Shown here: in pieces, positions 26,101 to 35,638 of the stretch
Layout of the letters: each line of letters opens with the position of its first letter
Position numbering within the stretch: the first letter of the stretch is position 1
The notes under the pieces: generated by a model
Database searches by the model: none
Seen by the model: the letters and a program-made list of their open reading frames with translations, nothing else
What the model was told of the DNA's origin: nothing
Translations under genes and position numbers: made by a program
DNA from: Lunatimonas salinarum
GTDB taxonomy: Bacteria > Bacteroidota > Bacteroidia > Cytophagales > Cyclobacteriaceae
Direction: 5' to 3'
Assembly (NCBI RefSeq): GCF_017811155.1
Contig: NZ_JACVCV010000022.1
Span: 1 to 64,000, forward strand
DNA: 64,000 bases

Positions 26101-27241
26101 TGTTGCTGTATAGCCACACTTTGTAGGTACCGTTTGCCACTCGGGTGGTCATAAGCCCCTTGGCGATACCATCTTCTCGGATTTCTTGAAAATAGCGCTC
26201 GATTTCTTGGTGGTACTTTGGCGGGATGATGTCCCACAGGGTCTTCTCCAAAAATTCCTCTACCGTAAAGCCCAATAACCTCGCACCCAGATTGTTTACG
26301 CTTAAAAATTTACCTGCTAGATCGTGGGTGAGCATCAGCCCTTGGCTGTTTTCAAAAAATGACCTGAATTTGTTTTCGCTCAGAGTAAGTTTTTCCTCCT
26401 TTTCCCGCTCTGCAGTGATGTCCCGGCCGATCGCAAAAATCCATTTGTTCAGTGGATCGGAAGTACCTGTCCAGGAAAATATTTTATAAATGCCGTCTTT
26501 CGTTTTTAGCCTGTGACTAAAATGCAGCGCAGGCTCACCCATGATCATTGATTTGATTTGTCGCTCCGTCAAACGGACATCGTCAGGATGGACAAATTCC
26601 TCCATGGATTTCTCAAAAAGCTCCGCGTCGCTGTATCCCAAAACGCTTTTAAAGGCTTTATTAACCCTGGAAAATTTTCCATCAAAGCGGATTACGCAGA
26701 TCAGATCCTGCGACAGTTCCAAGGCCTTGGTCAGGATCTTTTCATCAAAAACCCGGTTTTTCTCCAAAATCACATCAAAGACCTGTTCTGATACTAAATT
26801 CAGTGCGCTAATTTGAGTGTCCGTGATCTCTTTTGTGGTGGGGTGTGCCAAGGCAATTACTCCCAAAACGTTCCCGTCTTCTTGAATGATTGGAGCTCCG
26901 ACCCAAAATTCAGGCGTCTTTCCATTGATTAAAAAATCATCTTTGGAAAACAGATCTTCGTTTTTTAGATTTTCTATCACGCTCGTTTCTGCGATGTTCC
27001 GATGATAGTCTTGGAATCGCTGTGCTAGGTGTATATTCTCGATTGTTACTCCCGCACATGATTTGAACCAGATCTCTGACTTCTCAAAAAAGGCGATGTA
27101 TCCAAACGCGCAGTCCATACACGTTAAGCCGATTTGTAGCAGCCTATCTATCGAGGGGTTTTTTACCCCTCTCCCAAGGTAATAGTTTTTTGAGCCCTTT
27201 GATGCGCTCTTTCCTCCATGGTTATGACCAAAATCGTTCAT
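23129..27241 (-). CDS. Giant soluble hybrid histidine kinase (GAF-PAS3-GAF-HisKA-HATPase-REC-REC-HPt)
   Basis: This 1370-residue protein has no convincing membrane segment. Apparent order: GAF about 25-160; PAS about 165-285, 285-405 and 415-535; GAF about 545-705; dimerisation/phosphoacceptor helix with [10 protein letters not shown]; ATPase with [16 protein letters not shown] and G-G-T-G-L-G-L; receiver 1 (V-L-M-D-Y-N-M-P); receiver 2 (I-L-M-D-I-Q-M-P); C-terminal HPt with G-H-K-L-K-G-S-A. All phosphorelay residues are present, so it can run a full His-Asp-His relay. Multiple PAS/GAF domains and no membrane anchor imply cytoplasmic sensing. It could feed the LytTR regulator or the stand-alone receiver nearby; pairing is inference. 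Confidence 0.92.
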   Translation of the reverse strand: MNDFGHNHGGKSASKGSKNYYLGRGVKNPSIDRLLQIGLTCMDCAFGYIAFFEKSEIWFKSCAGVTIENIHLAQRFQDYHRNIAETSVIENLKNEDLFSKDDFLINGKTPEFWVGAPIIQEDGNVLGVIALAHPTTKEITDTQISALNLVSEQVFDVILEKNRVFDEKILTKALELSQDLICVIRFDGKFSRVNKAFKSVLGYSDAELFEKSMEEFVHPDDVRLTERQIKSMIMGEPALHFSHRLKTKDGIYKIFSWTGTSDPLNKWIFAIGRDITAEREKEEKLTLSENKFRSFFENSQGLMLTHDLAGKFLSVNNLGARLLGFTVEEFLEKTLWDIIPPKYHQEIERYFQEIREDGIAKGLMTTRVANGTYKVWLYSNTRETDISGQTYVIGNSIDVTERLRLERSIQNAKELLTQTHMMARIGGWKYDLVKNELNWTEITKNIHGVDEGYTPELEKALLFFKEGRDRTRMQEIIELAKSHGKPWDEKLKLITAKGDEIWVRIIGEANVEEGEITYLYGTIQDIDEQVKSVEIIQQKEQMLQAISTATDELLSNANLYEAIANSLEIIGKAVSVDRTYFFENGLDDEGNRITSQRFEWSSEEALPMINNPDLQNIPIEFFSDFYEPMERGQAFSAIISDMPEENETRKFLEPQLIRSVLTIPIFNSDEFCGFIGYDECKFDRYWSDSELSLLKSFANSIGNAIARKNLEERLRNSKEMAEKASVAKSEFLANMSHEIRTPLNGIIGFTDLLGKSEMSDSQKQYVNIVNQSANTLLNIINDILDFSKIEAGKLELDVSKADIYDLAGQATDVISYQAQNKGVEMLLNLSLDLPRYIFVDEIRLKQILINLLGNAVKFTEKGEIELKIYKLGQTGPKSFIFRFEVRDTGIGISKDKQLKIFDAFSQEDNSTTKKYGGTGLGLTISNKLLKMMGTELNLHSEIGKGSTFFFDLLLETEGGNKIDWEDLSFLENALVVDDNINNRLIIKELLGSKNIQVTEAQNGYEALEKLEAFPEFDVVLMDYNMPYMDGLETIKKIRESFPEPVSEIPILLLHSSADDEFIHDACKRLSVSGKLAKPIKLTDLVKTLGKINPKNRLNSVIQVVEGDSTMVRTFKVLIAEDNTINMFLAKTIVKKISPNAEIIEAKNGREAVEVAKQVVPDIILMDIQMPEMSGHEATQEIRRHAELLHIPIVAVTAGNVKGEREHCLNIGMVDFIPKPIVEASIRGVFEKWLPIETGLTNGESNDEAADTSSPDKEPKNHFNLEKLQDYMGDNPKLIREVLRLTLQEIKLSKDRLAEAIAKKDFRQVRSEGHKLKGSALTAGLDEILAISMKFEQMDEALSDADRIQSSFIREEKTVRELIEDFLAKSE

Positions 27242-27442
27242 TTATCAAAATCGCTTAACCGGTGCTATAAAAGTGACAAAACTTTCTCAGCTATAAAAAT
27301 AAAAGGAAAATTGTATTTATCGCTTAATATGACAATCAATTTTCCAAGAAAGAAAAAGTGCATCGAATTTATTTCTAAATTTACCAGCCAAGCCTAATAG
27401 AAATTGTTGATTTACCGGACCAATAAAAGAAATAGCTAGTTG

Positions 27443-28621
27443 ATGGAGGTTGTATTTTGGATTAGTATGTTAATCGTATTTTATGCCTTTTTGGGGTATG
27501 GGATTCTCTTGTATTTATTGGTAAAGCTAAAGCTGCTTTTTTATCGTGGTTCAGGTAGCAATGGGGCCTCGGAAATGTTTCAACCGGAAGTGAGTTTGGT
27601 AATTCCCTGCTACAATGAGGCGGACATCATCCGAGAAAAGGCCATCAATTGCCAAAACCTGGATTATGATCCGCATAAATTGAAAATTTTTTTCATCACA
27701 GACGGCTCTACAGACGGGTTTAGAGAGGTTCTCATGGAGTTTCCTGAGATCACGCTACTCCATGAAGACCGGCGGGCTGGCAAGACAGCCGCTGAAAATC
27801 GGGCCATGACTGCCATCAAGACGCCCTTTGTCATCTTTTCTGATGCCAATACATTGCTTAATAAAGATGCGGTTAAAAATATTGTTCGGCATTTTGGGCA
27901 ACCAACAGTTGGCTGTGTTTCGGGAGAAAAGCGAGTTTATACCGCTGAGAGTGACACGGCAAGTGCGGCAGGGGAGGGCATATACTGGAAATACGAGTCA
28001 TTTTTGAAAAAATTGGATTCGGACCTTTACAGTGCAGTAGGCGCTGCTGGTGAGTTGGTAGCGTTTCGGTCCGACCTGTATGAAGTGCTCCCTGAGGATA
28101 CCATATTGGATGATTTTATGCAATCGCTCCTGATTGCTTCCAAAGGCTATAAAATTGTTTATGAGCCCGATGCTTATGCAATGGAAACAGGGTCGGCCAC
28201 CGTTGAGGAAGAACTTAAACGCAAAATCCGAATCAGTGCCGGTGGCTGGCAATCGATGTTTCGTCTATTGGATAAGATTACTCCCTTTAAGCAACCGGTG
28301 CTTTTTTTTCAATACCTATCCCACCGTGTACTTCGGTGGACCGTGACACCCTTTTTGTTGATTTTGGTTTTCTTTATAAATTTCGCATTATGGGATTTGG
28401 GGTGGGTGTATCAGTTGATTTTTGTTGCGCAGATAGCGTTTTATGCTGCCGCTTTGTTAGGTTATGTGTTGGAAAACAAGCAGATACGGATGAAGGTGCT
28501 CTTTGTGCCATACTACTTTTGTGTCATGAATTATGCGGTAATTGCAGGCCTTCTCCGGTTTTTGAAAGGCGGTCAACAGGGCGCATGGGAAAAGGCCAAG
28601 CGTAAGGAATTACCTACTTGA
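27443..28621 (+). CDS. Membrane glycosyltransferase family 2 (hyaluronan/cellulose synthase-like)
   Basis: This protein of about 392 residues has an N-terminal helix (residues 2-25), a GT2 domain and C-terminal helices (about 300-325, 330-350, 360-380). Key motifs are V-S-L-V-I-P-C-Y-N-E, F-F-I-T-D-G-S-T-D-G, I-F-S-D-A-N-T (DxD equivalent), I-L-D-D-F (base) and R-K-I-R-I-S-A-G-G-W-Q-S. The last is a GGW variant of the QxxRW site, as in poly-GlcNAc/icaA-like and BcsA-related enzymes. It probably acts at the inner membrane on lipid or nucleotide-sugar substrates. ATG 27443 is used rather than the TTG three bases before. It stands alone at the EPS region's right edge, divergent from the hybrid kinase. 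Confidence 0.88.
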   Translation: MEVVFWISMLIVFYAFLGYGILLYLLVKLKLLFYRGSGSNGASEMFQPEVSLVIPCYNEADIIREKAINCQNLDYDPHKLKIFFITDGSTDGFREVLMEFPEITLLHEDRRAGKTAAENRAMTAIKTPFVIFSDANTLLNKDAVKNIVRHFGQPTVGCVSGEKRVYTAESDTASAAGEGIYWKYESFLKKLDSDLYSAVGAAGELVAFRSDLYEVLPEDTILDDFMQSLLIASKGYKIVYEPDAYAMETGSATVEEELKRKIRISAGGWQSMFRLLDKITPFKQPVLFFQYLSHRVLRWTVTPFLLILVFFINFALWDLGWVYQLIFVAQIAFYAAALLGYVLENKQIRMKVLFVPYYFCVMNYAVIAGLLRFLKGGQQGAWEKAKRKELPT

Positions 28622-28651
28622 TCAGGTCGTAAACCGAAGAAAGGGGTATTT

Positions 28652-31141
28652 CTAAGCTTTTGCTTTTCGTTTCACCCCCCTTACTGCTTCTGCCTGAAAG
28701 GGATCCTCCGGCCAATAATGTTTTGGGTATCTTCGGCGCAGTTCTTTGCGTACCTCGTGATAGGCGTTTTGCCAAAAGCTTTTGAGGTCCGTGGTTACCT
28801 GCACTGGCTTATACCCCGGAGATAGCAGATGCACCACCACCGGCACGGTACCTCCGTTTACACGTGGGGTTTCTGTCAGCCCAAAGAGCTCCTGAAGTCG
28901 GACGGGCAGCATTGGGGGTTCCCCATCGTTCCGATATACCAGTTTGATGGTGGAACCGCTAGGTACCTGAATCGTATCCGGAGCCAATAGCCGCATGCGC
29001 TCAGCCGTATCAAAGGAGATACTATGGTGCAGCACATCGTATAAATTGATTTTCTTTAGGTCTCCTTTGGTCTTTACGCCCGTCAGATAGGGTGTCAGCC
29101 ATTCGGTACAGGTGTCTAATAGGTGTGAGGTATGCACATCAGGAAAGGCCTCTTCCGGATTCCACATCTTAAGGCTGAGCAGGCGGTTTTGCCATTGCAC
29201 CACTTCCGGAGAGAAATCCAGTAGGTCCAAGCCTTCCCGTCTGATAGCGGATAGAATAGCCTCCTTTACCCGTTCCGGGTTTGGATTTTGTATGGTTGAG
29301 GATTGGAGGACCAATTGCCCCAGCCGTAGCTCCTTCTGGCAAATCAGTCCGCCCTTTTCCGAATCCCAATCGATTTTTTCATACACCTTCACCATTGGTT
29401 TAAGGTCTGTAGGATCAAGCTGGGCGGCCAGAAATACTTTGCCCACCTTGTCTCTGTCGTCGAAGTGCGCTATGGCAATCCAAGAGGCATGTGCCAGATC
29501 ATTTTGCCTGTTGATACTGGCAAGTTTCCCGTTTGACAGCATAAACTGGGCGCCGTTTCCCGGCCTGGCAGAAGCTATCCGCTCCGGGTAGGCGTACGCC
29601 AAGAATAACCCACTTCGGTAGTAATCGTATTTTCCTGACTCGGCGGTTATCCCAAGAATTTTGCGGTATACTCCGGCGACTTTTTCGATCTTTTCCAGTT
29701 TTTTGTGGGGAAAGGGTCGGGCCCTGTATCTACGGAGCATGTCTATTCGGAGGTTGATGTCGATGCTTATCGGTTCGTCCAGGGGGTCTTTTTCCTCCAA
29801 AACCGCTGCAATATCAGTGGCCAGGTGAGGATCCCCTGAAGCTTTTCCCATGAGCAGCATGTGGGCTATTCTTGGGTGACAGGGAAGTTGGTACATGGCG
29901 TCACCATGAGGGGTGATTTTTTGTCCGTCCAAAGCGCCTAAGTCTTCCAATAATTTAGTGGCTTGGGCCAGGGATCCAGCAGGAGGGGGCGTAACCCACG
30001 AAAGTTGTCGGATATCGTAGGTACCCCATTTTGCCAGCTCCAATACCAAGGAACACAGATCTGCGTCGATAATTTCAGGGGTACGAAACGCGGGGCGCGC
30101 CAGGTGGGACGCTTTGCTCCATAGCCTGTAACAAGTCCCGGATCTCAGTCTTCCGGCCCTTCCCGCCCGTTGGTCTGCGGCGTCAAGTGTGACGGGTAGG
30201 GTTACCAGCTTGGTCATCCCGGTTTTAGGGTCAAACTTCGAGTTGCGCGTGTATCCGGCATCGATTACGACCTGAATGCCTTCTATCGTTAAGCTGGTTT
30301 CGGCTATGGCAGTTGACAGCACTATTTTTCGCCTACCCGCTCGGTCAGGTTGTATGGCTGCTTGTTGGCGACTATGTGGAAGGTTTCCATAGAGCAGTTG
30401 GATGACTGCTTCTGTCTTTAAAGCTTTGAGCAGGTCAGCGGTTTTTTTAATTTCTCCCTGACCGGGTAGAAAAACCAACATATCTCCCTGGGTCTCTTTT
30501 AGAGCCTTTTTGACGGCTTGAGCACAGCTCTCGGCAATTAGCTGTAGGTCGCAGTCTCCCAAGTGGTGGATCGAAACAGGATGCAGTCTTCCCTCACTCT
30601 TAACCACCGGTGCTTGGAGTAGTTCTGCAAGCGGCTCTGTGTCGAGCGTTGCAGACATGACGAGAATCTTGAGATCAGGTCGTAACACTTCCTGGATTTC
30701 CCTGCATAGGGCCAATCCTAGGTCAGAATGAATACTTCTTTCGTGAAACTCGTCAAAAATCACCATCCCGATGTTCTCCAGCGCATTGTCGTGTTGCATC
30801 ATGCGGGTTAGGATACCTTCGGTAATGACTTCTAGTTTGGTTCTGGCAGATACGCGGTGGTCGAAGCGGATCCGGTATCCGACTTCTTCTCCCAGTTTTT
30901 GTCCAAGCATTTCCGACATGCGGTAGGCAATGCTGCTGGCAGCAATTCGCCTGGGCTCGAGCATGAGCACCTTTTTACCGTTTAGCCACCTTTCATTCAT
31001 CAACGTCAGGGGCAGCAGGGTACTCTTTCCCGCCCCGGGTGGTGCATGGACGATCACCGTGGAGTGTTTTTCAAACAGTGCTTTTATATCGGGAATTATC
31101 CCACCTATGGGGAGCTCTTTCAGGTAATGATCCAAGGGCAT
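28652..31141 (-). CDS. hrpB: ATP-dependent helicase HrpB
   Basis: This 829-residue protein is a full-length HrpB DEAH-type helicase. Visible motifs include A-P-P-G-A-G-K-S-T (about 33-41), L-E-P-R-R-I-A-A, T-E-G-I-L-T-R, D-E-F-H-E-R-S, V-M-S-A-T-L-D, S-T-A-I-A-E-T-S-L-T-I and Q-R-A-G-R-A-G-R. The HrpB-specific C-terminal half ends near R-R-R-Y-P-K-H-Y-W-P-E-D-P. It is a cytoplasmic RNA-dependent NTPase of uncertain cellular role. It is a single gene with no evident operon partner. Confidence 0.95.
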   Translation of the reverse strand: MPLDHYLKELPIGGIIPDIKALFEKHSTVIVHAPPGAGKSTLLPLTLMNERWLNGKKVLMLEPRRIAASSIAYRMSEMLGQKLGEEVGYRIRFDHRVSARTKLEVITEGILTRMMQHDNALENIGMVIFDEFHERSIHSDLGLALCREIQEVLRPDLKILVMSATLDTEPLAELLQAPVVKSEGRLHPVSIHHLGDCDLQLIAESCAQAVKKALKETQGDMLVFLPGQGEIKKTADLLKALKTEAVIQLLYGNLPHSRQQAAIQPDRAGRRKIVLSTAIAETSLTIEGIQVVIDAGYTRNSKFDPKTGMTKLVTLPVTLDAADQRAGRAGRLRSGTCYRLWSKASHLARPAFRTPEIIDADLCSLVLELAKWGTYDIRQLSWVTPPPAGSLAQATKLLEDLGALDGQKITPHGDAMYQLPCHPRIAHMLLMGKASGDPHLATDIAAVLEEKDPLDEPISIDINLRIDMLRRYRARPFPHKKLEKIEKVAGVYRKILGITAESGKYDYYRSGLFLAYAYPERIASARPGNGAQFMLSNGKLASINRQNDLAHASWIAIAHFDDRDKVGKVFLAAQLDPTDLKPMVKVYEKIDWDSEKGGLICQKELRLGQLVLQSSTIQNPNPERVKEAILSAIRREGLDLLDFSPEVVQWQNRLLSLKMWNPEEAFPDVHTSHLLDTCTEWLTPYLTGVKTKGDLKKINLYDVLHHSISFDTAERMRLLAPDTIQVPSGSTIKLVYRNDGEPPMLPVRLQELFGLTETPRVNGGTVPVVVHLLSPGYKPVQVTTDLKSFWQNAYHEVRKELRRRYPKHYWPEDPFQAEAVRGVKRKAKA

Positions 31142-31237
31142 AGGCCGAAAGTTAGCCAGTTTGTCTGTGATAACAAAAAGTGATACCCAGCCAACCGATC
31201 GTATCCCCGATTTATCGGTGTTTTTGCTTGCATAAAA

Positions 31238-31265
31238 AAAGCTGTCCGGGAAGGACAGCTTTTTC
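31238..31265 (-). terminator. Intrinsic terminator after the DUF2911 gene
   Basis: AAAGCTGTCC (31238-31247) pairs with GGACAGCTTT (31253-31262), loop GGGAA, with an A-run on the plus strand that reads as a T-tract on the minus strand. It lies about 20 bases past the DUF2911 stop and also isolates hrpB. Confidence 0.85.
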
Positions 31266-31283
31266 TATATAGTTGGGTGTCTG

Positions 31284-31793
31284 TTATTCAATCTTCACTT
31301 TGGCTCTGCCATATTCCCACTTCACCTCCATGCCATCTGCATGGATATCATAGGTGAGGTTTTCGGTTAAAGTGGAGGTTTGGCCTGAAGCTACATTTAC
31401 ACGTAACGCATCCTGACTCTGATCATATTGCGTACCCCATTGTCCGGTTTGCTTATTGAAAATAAACGTGCTAGTGCCTTCATTTGGTATGATGAAGAAA
31501 CTGTATTTACCAGCAGGCAATTCCTTCCCTTGTACCTTGATGGCTTTGGAGGTTTCAAAAACAGTGGCTTCATTTGCCCCTGCGCGCCAAACTTTGCCCA
31601 GCGGCACCAATTCGCCAAATATGGTCCTTCCTTTCACCGCAGGACTACCGTAGTTTACGGAGATCTTGGCGCCATTGATGGTTCCTTCTGCTTTTTTTGG
31701 CGGGCTGGCCCGCTCTTGGCAGAAGGACATGAACACTACGCTGAACATGAGTAGGGAGGAGATTCCGAGTGATTTGAGCATATTTGTTTTCAT
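31284..31793 (-). CDS. DUF2911 domain-containing exported protein
   Basis: This 169-residue protein has an N-terminal signal (hydrophobic about 9-24) and a DUF2911 domain from about residue 38. The family blocks V-N-Y-G-S-P-A-V-K-G-R, L-V-P-L-G-K-V-W-R-A-G-A-N-E-A-T, G-K-E-L-P-A-G-K-Y-S-F-F and W-G-T-Q-Y-D are present. This is a periplasmic or surface family common in Bacteroidota with no established activity. A Cys at the end of the signal (S-F-C-Q-E) could be lipidated, but the lipobox is poor. A terminator follows. It is probably a single-gene unit. Confidence 0.88.
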   Translation of the reverse strand: MKTNMLKSLGISSLLMFSVVFMSFCQERASPPKKAEGTINGAKISVNYGSPAVKGRTIFGELVPLGKVWRAGANEATVFETSKAIKVQGKELPAGKYSFFIIPNEGTSTFIFNKQTGQWGTQYDQSQDALRVNVASGQTSTLTENLTYDIHADGMEVKWEYGRAKVKIE

Positions 31794-31869
31794 CTTGTTG
31801 TGATTGGTTTTGTTGAGTTTAAAGGAATACCTAACAGGAACGCATTTTTATCCCCATAGGTTTTGAAAA

Positions 31870-33015
31870 TCAAATTTTTACCCATGCCTGCTTGCGATGA
31901 CTCTCGATGATCCGCTCGCAGATCAATAACTCCCGGTATCCGTCTTCAAAGGTCGGGAAGCTTGGCGTTTCAGGTTGTTTGCCTGCTTCTATTGCCGCAT
32001 ACACTTCCTTAAACATCTGTTTGGAAGTATCTGGAAATCCTTCGTTGTGTCCACCGGGGAAGCTGATCAATTTAGCTGCTTCGGGTGAAAAGAGCGAAGG
32101 ATCCTTCATCAGGTGGTGGTTGGCCGTCTCCCGCTTTCCGATCCATAGTTCATTCGGCCGCTCGGAACACCATTCAAAGTTGGATTTGGATCCTGCAATC
32201 TCGATGTTCAGCCTATTTTTTCGACCCGCATTTACCTGGCTTACGGTTACCGAGCCTTTGTTGCCATTGTCAAAACGTAGCATCACAGTGGCGTGGTCTT
32301 CGGTGTTTATAGGTACTTCTTCGTAGTCGGAGGCTTGCAGCATTTTTCCACTATAAGTCTCGATAGCCTTTAGCGGTTTCAAACGGGTCTTGTGCACGGT
32401 AGAAAAATCCGCCATCACCTCCGTTACTTTCAGTCCGGTTACATACTCGGTCAAATCTAACAGGTGGGATCCAATGTCTGCGATTGCCCTGGAGTCACCG
32501 GATTTATCTGGTTCCAGTCTCCAGTTATAATCGGTTTGTAGGAATAGCCAGTCTTGCAGATAAGAGCCCATAATGGAATATACATCCCCCAATTCACCGG
32601 ATTCCCTCATGATTTTCATTTGGCGGACCATGGGATAGTACCGTAGGTTAAAATGCACGGCATTGACGAGCCCCGTTTTTTGGGCTAGTGCGACCAGTTC
32701 TTCAGCCTCCTCAATTTTGGTGGCCAACGGTTTTTCACATACCACGTGTTTGCCGGCTTCCAATACGGCCTTGGATTGTGCATAGTGCAGAAAATTGGGC
32801 GTGCAGATGTGCACAGCCTGGATTTCATCGTCTTTCAGCATGTCTTCGAAGAGCATAGCTTTTTCAATGCCCAAAAGTTGGGCCTTTTGTTCCGCTAGTT
32901 CCTGCGTTACTTCGCAGAGGGTACTTACTTCGATGTTCGGAATACGGCGGAGAGCTTCTATGTGGGCGGGTCCGATAAAACCGGTACCTACTACAGCGAC
33001 TTTGATTTTTTCCAT
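31870..33015 (-). CDS. Gfo/Idh/MocA family oxidoreductase
   Basis: This 381-residue NAD(P)-dependent oxidoreductase has the Rossmann motif V-V-G-T-G-F-I-G (about 8-15), V-H-I-C-T-P-N, V-C-E-K-P-L-A (catalytic Lys region) and N-L-R-Y-Y-P. The conserved D-I-G-S-H-L-L-D block carries the catalytic His/Asp. No signal peptide is seen, so it is cytoplasmic. It is divergent from the SMP-30 / enolase-superfamily / sulfatase genes and may oxidise a sugar or inositol derivative from the same pathway. The exact substrate cannot be determined. It is preceded by a good Bacteroidota promoter. Confidence 0.92.
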   Translation of the reverse strand: MEKIKVAVVGTGFIGPAHIEALRRIPNIEVSTLCEVTQELAEQKAQLLGIEKAMLFEDMLKDDEIQAVHICTPNFLHYAQSKAVLEAGKHVVCEKPLATKIEEAEELVALAQKTGLVNAVHFNLRYYPMVRQMKIMRESGELGDVYSIMGSYLQDWLFLQTDYNWRLEPDKSGDSRAIADIGSHLLDLTEYVTGLKVTEVMADFSTVHKTRLKPLKAIETYSGKMLQASDYEEVPINTEDHATVMLRFDNGNKGSVTVSQVNAGRKNRLNIEIAGSKSNFEWCSERPNELWIGKRETANHHLMKDPSLFSPEAAKLISFPGGHNEGFPDTSKQMFKEVYAAIEAGKQPETPSFPTFEDGYRELLICERIIESHRKQAWVKI

Positions 33016-33052
33016 AGGGGATATTGTTCAGATTAGTTGAAAAGATTAGCCC

Positions 33053-33083
33053 TAAAGATAGCCGCTAGTTTTTTATTTTTCAA
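33053..33083 (-). promoter_or_regulatory. Bacteroidota-type promoter for the oxidoreductase gene
   Basis: On the minus strand, TTG (33081-33083), a 20-base spacer and TATCTTTA (33053-33060), one mismatch to TAnnTTTG, lie about 40 bases ahead of the ATG. Confidence 0.5.
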
Positions 33084-33246
33084 TTATGGGAACCATATCC
33101 TTTCATTTCAGGTCCATGCTGACTTTTTTGACTCGTTCCCCCGCATAAGGATTGATTTTCTTTTTTACCTGCTGTATATGTGCCAAAAAATATGCTAAAT
33201 TGAGCGTTCTTTTACCCAAATGATCCTTTAATCTGAACAGACAATA

Positions 33247-34194
33247 ATGAACCTAAAATTTTCTGTATTTCGGGTAGGGGGGATGCTTCTTGGTCTTTGC
33301 ATGGGCATTTTATCTACTTTTGCGCAATCTATCCTCAAGCTGGATCCCGGTATGGACCGGTTAATGGACGAAAATGTACAGGTCAAGAAAATTGCAGAAG
33401 GCTTTACCTTTACCGAAGGTCCTGTTTGGAACGCCACCGAAGGTTACCTGCTCTTCAGCGACATTCCTGCCAATACCGTCAATAAGTGGACTCCCGACGG
33501 TAAAGTAACCCCTTTTCGACAGCCTAGCAACAATGCAAATGGATTGACCTATGATCGTACCGGCAACCTGCTATTAGCCGAACACAGCGGTCGCAAAATT
33601 GGCGTTTTGCGCCAGGATGGGAGCTATTCTACTTTGGCAGACCAATATCAAGGAGTTCGTTTCAACAGTCCAAACGATGTAATCGTAGACCGGAAAGGAA
33701 CCGTTTATTTCACGGATCCGCCCTATGGATTGGATAAGGCAGCGACGGATACGTTGGGTTTTAACGGGATTTATCGGTTTGAAAAAGGAAAGCTGACCCT
33801 GCTTGCCGATGACCTCTATAGGCCCAATGGTCTAGCTTTGTCTCCTGATGAGAAGGTGCTGTATGTTGCGAATTCTGACAAGCCAAAAAAATACATGAAA
33901 TTCGCCCTAGCCAAAAATGGCAAAGTAGGGAAAGGCGAGCTATTCTTTGACGCATCCGCGCTAGATGGGGCCGGCTCTCCGGATGGGATTAAAGTAGACA
34001 AGGAGGGAAATGTGTACGCCACAGGTCCCGGTGGTGTTTTGGTAATAACACCCCAAGGCAAGCACCTCGGAACAATCCTTTTTCCCGAGGTTCCGGCAAA
34101 TCTGACATTTGGGGGTGAGGATGGACGTACGCTTTATGTTACAGCGAGAACTGGTTTGTATGCTGTCAAAGTAAAGATCCCGGGAAATAAATAA
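33247..34194 (+). CDS. SMP-30/gluconolactonase-like protein, exported
   Basis: This 315-residue protein has a signal peptide (about residues 1-27, cleavage near T-F-A-Q) and a six-bladed SMP-30/gluconolactonase propeller. Signposts are A-E-G-F-T-F-T-E-G-P-V-W (metal-binding Glu), N-A-N-G-L-T-Y-D, N-S-P-N-D-V-I-V-D, F-T-D-P-P-Y-G-L, P-N-G-L-A-L-S-P-D-E and the Asp in S-P-D-G-I-K-V-D. The family hydrolyses sugar lactones in a Ca/Zn-dependent way. The signal peptide places it in the periplasm or outside. It is nine bases upstream of the enolase-superfamily gene, with which it would act in oxidative uronate or aldonate degradation. Confidence 0.92.
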   Translation: MNLKFSVFRVGGMLLGLCMGILSTFAQSILKLDPGMDRLMDENVQVKKIAEGFTFTEGPVWNATEGYLLFSDIPANTVNKWTPDGKVTPFRQPSNNANGLTYDRTGNLLLAEHSGRKIGVLRQDGSYSTLADQYQGVRFNSPNDVIVDRKGTVYFTDPPYGLDKAATDTLGFNGIYRFEKGKLTLLADDLYRPNGLALSPDEKVLYVANSDKPKKYMKFALAKNGKVGKGELFFDASALDGAGSPDGIKVDKEGNVYATGPGGVLVITPQGKHLGTILFPEVPANLTFGGEDGRTLYVTARTGLYAVKVKIPGNK

Positions 34195-34203
34195 GGCAAC
34201 AAA

Positions 34204-35469
34204 ATGACCTTCAATAGACGAAAATTTATCCGAAATGCGGCTGTTACGGGTATTGCAGGTACCCTCCTTCATCCAAGCCGTTCGTGGGGAGAAGCGCTGT
34301 CCTGGCAGACGGATCTCTCGGACTTGGACGAACTAATCGCAAAGCCGGTTCTTGACGTGTCACTGTTTACCCAGCCCATTATCGTGAGAAGTATTGAATT
34401 GCTTCGCTTTGGTGACAACTTTCTGTGTAGGGTTCGGTCAACCGATGGTGCCGAGGGCATATCCGTGAGTAACAACATGGTCATGACGCACCTTTACCCC
34501 ATTTTTACGAGGAGGGTACAGCCCTTTTTCATAGGGAAGGATCTGCGGCATTGGGAAGCGTTGTTGGAAGAGGTGTATGTTTACCAATCCAATTATAAAA
34601 TGCAAAATCTGGCATTTTGGGTGCCTTTGGCTACTTTGGAGTTTGCTGTGCTGGATCTGATGGGTAGGATGGCCAACCGACCGATAGGGCGGTTGCTCGG
34701 TGAGATCCATCATCCGCAGATTGCCGTGTACCAAGCCAACAATTACCGGGGCAAATCGGCCGAAGAATCCATCGATTTGATTGAGAAAGATGTTCGGGAA
34801 ACCCATGCAAAGGCATTGAAATTCAAGGTGGGAGGGCGTATGAGCCATAATCGGGATTTTCCCCCAGGTCGGACAGAGAAGCTGATTCCCTTGGTGAGGG
34901 AACGGTTTGGAGATGAAATGGTCATTTACGCCGATTCCAATGGGTCTTATACAACTCAAGAAGCTATACGGATCGGGAAGCTGATGGAAGAGCACGGATT
35001 TGACTTCTATGAGGAACCTGTACCCTTTGATTGGTATCCTGAAACGCTGGAAGTAGCGCAAGCGCTTACCATACCCATTGCCGGTGGAGAGCAGGAGCCA
35101 AGCATTCGAAACTTCCGTTGGATGATCGGCAATCACGCGCTTCAAATCGTGCAGCCTGACATTTTCTACTTTGGAGGGATGGTCCGATCAATGAAAGTGG
35201 CCCGTATGGCCGCCGCTCGAGGCATGGAATGTACCCCTCATATTTCCGGGTCAGGGTTGGGCTACTTGTACATGATGCATTTTGTGTCTGCGGTGCCCAA
35301 CGCCGGCCCTTACCACGAATTCAAAGGATTCAACAAAGAAATACCATTGGAATGTGTTACTTCGTCCCTGAGCAGCAAGGACGGCGTGGTGGAGGTGCCT
35401 TCCGGGCCAGGGCTTGGTGTAGACATTGATCCCGAATACATCGAAAAACACCAATTGGTATCAGCCTGA
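34204..35469 (+). CDS. Enolase-superfamily (mandelate racemase/muconate lactonizing) enzyme with Tat signal
   Basis: This 421-residue protein begins N-R-R-K-F-I-R-N-A-A, a Tat twin-arginine signal, so it is exported folded. The barrel carries the K-F-K motif (K206/K208), metal ligands D244 (Y-A-D-S-N), E270 or E271 (Y-E-E-P) and E296/E298 (G-G-E-Q-E), Q-P-D-I-F-Y-F-G-G, and His346 (P-H-I-S-G-S-G) as a second acid/base. This fits sugar-acid dehydratases of the MR group, but the substrate (for example gluconate or galactonate) cannot be assigned. It lies directly between SMP-30 and the sulfatases, supporting an operon for sulfated or acidic sugars. A Tat-exported member is unusual because most are cytoplasmic. 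Confidence 0.9.
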   Translation: MTFNRRKFIRNAAVTGIAGTLLHPSRSWGEALSWQTDLSDLDELIAKPVLDVSLFTQPIIVRSIELLRFGDNFLCRVRSTDGAEGISVSNNMVMTHLYPIFTRRVQPFFIGKDLRHWEALLEEVYVYQSNYKMQNLAFWVPLATLEFAVLDLMGRMANRPIGRLLGEIHHPQIAVYQANNYRGKSAEESIDLIEKDVRETHAKALKFKVGGRMSHNRDFPPGRTEKLIPLVRERFGDEMVIYADSNGSYTTQEAIRIGKLMEEHGFDFYEEPVPFDWYPETLEVAQALTIPIAGGEQEPSIRNFRWMIGNHALQIVQPDIFYFGGMVRSMKVARMAAARGMECTPHISGSGLGYLYMMHFVSAVPNAGPYHEFKGFNKEIPLECVTSSLSSKDGVVEVPSGPGLGVDIDPEYIEKHQLVSA

Positions 35470-35546
35470 TGTCCTTGTGTGTAGACTGGACGACCTGGAA
35501 CCTCCAGCGGATGGAGCAAAAGACTAAAAGGAACAATTATAGACAC

Positions 35547-35638
35547 ATGAAATCGAGCACGACGCAAGCGACACACGGAGGAACGATTGTAATACGTGCG
35601 AGATTCCATCTGACCGCTTAAAGACAAATTATAAACAG
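35547..35638 (+). repeat. Sulfatase spacer, copy 1
   Basis: This spacer begins ATGAAATCGAGC, runs through GACGCAAGCGACAC and CGGAGG, then TCTGACC, and ends CAAATTATAAACAG just before the sulfatase ATG. The same order of blocks occurs in the spacer before the second sulfatase at 37084-37249. A short 24-codon frame starts at 35547, but it is not convincing as a gene. An extra copy of CAATTATAGACAC stands immediately upstream (35534-35546). Confidence 0.75.

Noticed and set aside
34438-35145. 235-residue minus-strand frame inside the enolase-superfamily gene
   Set aside because: Antisense shadow of a gene with intact active-site motifs; no known family.
35547-35618. Short ORF (24 codons) in the sulfatase spacer as a leader peptide gene
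   Set aside because: The matching frame in the second spacer ends after 15 codons with a different tail; the similarity is better explained as a DNA repeat.
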